From: a virus
IMG/VR virus record: IMGVR_UViG_3300011116_000039
Coordinates: 1-24,279 of that record
Reading direction: 5' to 3' (one strand)
Length of the DNA: 24,279 nucleotides
Translations under genes and position numbers: made by a program
Notes under the pieces: generated by a model
What the model saw: the letters and a program-made list of their open reading frames with translations, nothing else
What the model was told of the DNA's origin: nothing
The model's database searches: none
In this document: one piece after another, positions 22,394-24,279 of the stretch
How the letters are laid out: every line of letters starts with the position of its first letter
How positions within the stretch are numbered: position 1 is the stretch's first letter

Positions 22394-23938
22394 TTAGCCT
22401 AATTTGCCATCTTTGGCTTGAATTTCAATCTTTTGAAGAGACAACGCAACATTATTGATTGTTGTCTCATACCCTGTTTGAACAATCTTTCCCGCACCAG
22501 AACCATTGGCTCTTAATGTCTTAATTGGTACGCCAGATGTGTACTCAGCTACTCCATATTCAGCAATTCCATACTCATAGCTTACTTGCGTGGGGATATA
22601 AATGTTTTGTGCTTGATAAGCACCTGAGTAATCAAAGCCCCACTTGATCGTTAAATACTGGTTTGAACCACCAATCACAATGGCTGAAATTGTCTTCAAA
22701 ATAGAAATTTGATTTGGATTTCCAAGGTCAGCATTGTTTGTATAGTACGCAAATCGGTATGTCGATGTGTCATCTAAATAGCCAGAATATTTACCAATAT
22801 ATCCAGTTTTACCAATGTACAAATCACCATTTCTAAGTGACCTTAAAGATGTTGGTGCAATTGAGTCCCACTTAGTAACCCTAGATGCACCATCTTGCAA
22901 ACTTTGTTTGGTATCAAAACAATAAACTTGTGCGGTAGTCGGCAAAACAAGCAAATAAAAGGCTTCTTTTTCTGAGTAAACAGACTTCAGATTAGCCATT
23001 GTTTCGCTCACCAAAGACGAATTCAAATCAAAACGAACATTCTTAGACAAGTCTCTAAGTGGTGCAGACTTCTCTTGAATAGTCCTCATCAATGAGCGAA
23101 CACCTGAGTCAGACAAGAAAATCACATCAGAACCAACGCTTTGAATCGTATCCCTTGCAATACACCCAATTGAGCCTACTGTGTCGCTTAGAACAAGAGA
23201 TGCGGGTGTAGAAGCACCAGAATAAACAAGAATCTGCCTCTTACCAAAGATAAACAAGAAATCATTGTGCGCTGCCAAGCCCATCACTTCATCCGCACCA
23301 TTAGGCCATACCCTAGAGACATCGAGTGATCCTGAAGTGCCACCAGACCATACATGACCCGCAATCAGATCAGAGAATGTAATGGTTACTTTGTCTGTTG
23401 AGGTGTTAGCTACCCACAAACGACCAAAAGCAGAGATGGCAATGTTTGCAGAAGGAACACTACCCGCATAACCTGTTTTCTCAGATACCCGTCTAAATGT
23501 AGATGTACTGACAGCAGGGTCATAAATGAGTGGATCGTGTCCTGTTTGGAAGAAGTAAGCAATACCATTCAATGAGGCAGTTTGCCAGTTAGATGCAGTA
23601 ATAGTAGGAGCTGTTCCTCCACCACCATATGTCAACTCAGTCACCGCATTAGAACTACCAAGTTTAAATAACTTGTTATTACCAGCAAACAAAACAGTCA
23701 AAGTGCCATCGGTCTGGACTAACTCATGGATAACACCAACATCATTAGCACCAAGATTTCCAGAGGAAGAATTAACCCTTGTCCAACCTTTTCTAGCACC
23801 AATACGACCATACTGATCCAAGATGCAGTTAGTCGCAACCAAAGCAAAGCCAGCCCCTAAATCAAGGGGAGAATCTTCAGTATTCAGGCCATAAAAGCCT
23901 GGTGCTGAGAGACTATAACTTTGAAGTTGTTTAGACAT
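22394..23938 (-). CDS. Tail nozzle-like beta-propeller protein
   Basis: A 514-residue beta-rich protein. It begins SAPGFYGLNTEDSPLDLGAG and continues with repeated short strand patterns (FAGNNKLFKLG, DFLFIFGKRQILVYSG, SDVIFLSDSGVRSLM) that fit a beta propeller. Proteins with this opening and architecture occur in podoviruses as tail stabilisation or nozzle proteins, comparable in role to P22 gp10 or T7 gp12. Its start shares one base with the stop of the gene before it (TAATG). The structural role is well supported by position and fold pattern; the exact counterpart is uncertain. Confidence 0.75.
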   Translation of the reverse strand: MSKQLQSYSLSAPGFYGLNTEDSPLDLGAGFALVATNCILDQYGRIGARKGWTRVNSSSGNLGANDVGVIHELVQTDGTLTVLFAGNNKLFKLGSSNAVTELTYGGGGTAPTITASNWQTASLNGIAYFFQTGHDPLIYDPAVSTSTFRRVSEKTGYAGSVPSANIAISAFGRLWVANTSTDKVTITFSDLIAGHVWSGGTSGSLDVSRVWPNGADEVMGLAAHNDFLFIFGKRQILVYSGASTPASLVLSDTVGSIGCIARDTIQSVGSDVIFLSDSGVRSLMRTIQEKSAPLRDLSKNVRFDLNSSLVSETMANLKSVYSEKEAFYLLVLPTTAQVYCFDTKQSLQDGASRVTKWDSIAPTSLRSLRNGDLYIGKTGYIGKYSGYLDDTSTYRFAYYTNNADLGNPNQISILKTISAIVIGGSNQYLTIKWGFDYSGAYQAQNIYIPTQVSYEYGIAEYGVAEYTSGVPIKTLRANGSGAGKIVQTGYETTINNVALSLQKIEIQAKDGKLG

Positions 23939-24279
23939 TAGACGGGTTCAAAGTTATCTTCAATATAACGAGTGCTTTCCAACGCAATTGCATCAGAGAG
24001 CATTCCCCTAAAGAGTGCATAGGCTTCGGAAGAGGCAGTTCCTCCATCCTCACCACGCTCAATCAAAGCACGAGCATAAGCACTCTGAGCAACTAAGTAA
24101 TCTAATACTTTGACAGATGTTCCATCTGAAGATAAAGCAGCTTGTGGAACAACCAGATCAAACAAAATAGTGTAAACACCATCAGGAACAGGAAATAACT
24201 CTACTTTGGTATCTCCACTAGCATCTACACCACTAAAGGTAAATTCTGAAGGAATAGAAGTTGCGGGTGTAGCAAAGTT
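23938..24279 (-). CDS. Tail adaptor-like protein (N-terminal part beyond window)
   Basis: The frame is open from the right edge without a stop, so 113 residues of a longer protein are seen; a TTG within it should not be taken as the start. It begins with a beta segment (KVELFPVPDGVYTILFDLVV) and ends in helices (ARALIERGEDGG, FRGMLSDAIALESTRYIED). This beta-then-helix order and the place before a nozzle-type protein recall tail tubular protein A/adaptor proteins (T7 gp11-like). The name is tentative because the first part is missing. Confidence 0.6.
   Translation of the reverse strand, partial: NFATPATSIPSEFTFSGVDASGDTKVELFPVPDGVYTILFDLVVPQAALSSDGTSVKVLDYLVAQSAYARALIERGEDGGTASSEAYALFRGMLSDAIALESTRYIEDNFEPV

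Overview
The window is a fragment of a tailed double-stranded DNA phage genome (Caudoviricetes). The tail and virion gene set looks podovirus-like: a short-tail nozzle-type protein, a fibre with an S74 chaperone, and two or three large internal-virion-type proteins next to the lysis genes. No bacterial housekeeping gene, rRNA, tRNA, integrase or phage RNA polymerase is visible. Several small proteins are of kinds I associate with phages of Gram-negative, especially betaproteobacterial, hosts. A freshwater Burkholderiales host is a guess, not something the sequence proves.

Layout. (1) 1-4644, minus strand: a replication/regulation operon read right to left, made of a Cro-like repressor, a TOPRIM primase/RepA-type helicase, a RusA-type resolvase, a small unknown protein, the terminase small subunit and the terminase large subunit (cut by the left edge). 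Two stretches look origin-like: four DnaA-box-like sites in 89 bp (1274-1362), and an array of CGGTAC sites largely at 10-bp spacing with a 22-bp perfect palindrome (2240-2426). (2) 4645-4814: a divergent control region with a near-consensus sigma-70 promoter on the plus strand and repeated TCTAGCA sites, probably the repressor's operators. (3) 4815-11060, plus strand: an early operon of tightly coupled genes. It holds small unknowns (two of them only 37 and 47 residues), a Sak4-like RecA-fold ATPase, a DUF669 protein, a Cas4/RecB-like nuclease, an SF2 helicase, and a tail of four small proteins. (4) 11050-24279, minus strand: the late operon read right to left. It runs from a partial tail protein through the nozzle-type protein, the fibre, two small proteins, a Thr-Gly-repeat virion protein, two internal-virion-type proteins, small membrane or secreted proteins and a holin-like protein to a GH24 lysozyme.

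How it works together. The plus-strand ATPase, DUF669 protein, nuclease and helicase form a typical phage recombination module. The minus-strand primase/helicase and resolvase would replicate and resolve the genome, with the terminase at the end of the same transcription direction to package it. The two large transcription directions converge with overlapping stop codons at 11050-11060. The most notable unexplained structures are the two origin-like arrays, the operator layout of the divergent promoter, and a hexanucleotide Thr-Gly microsatellite carrying two independent 30-bp perfect tandem duplications.
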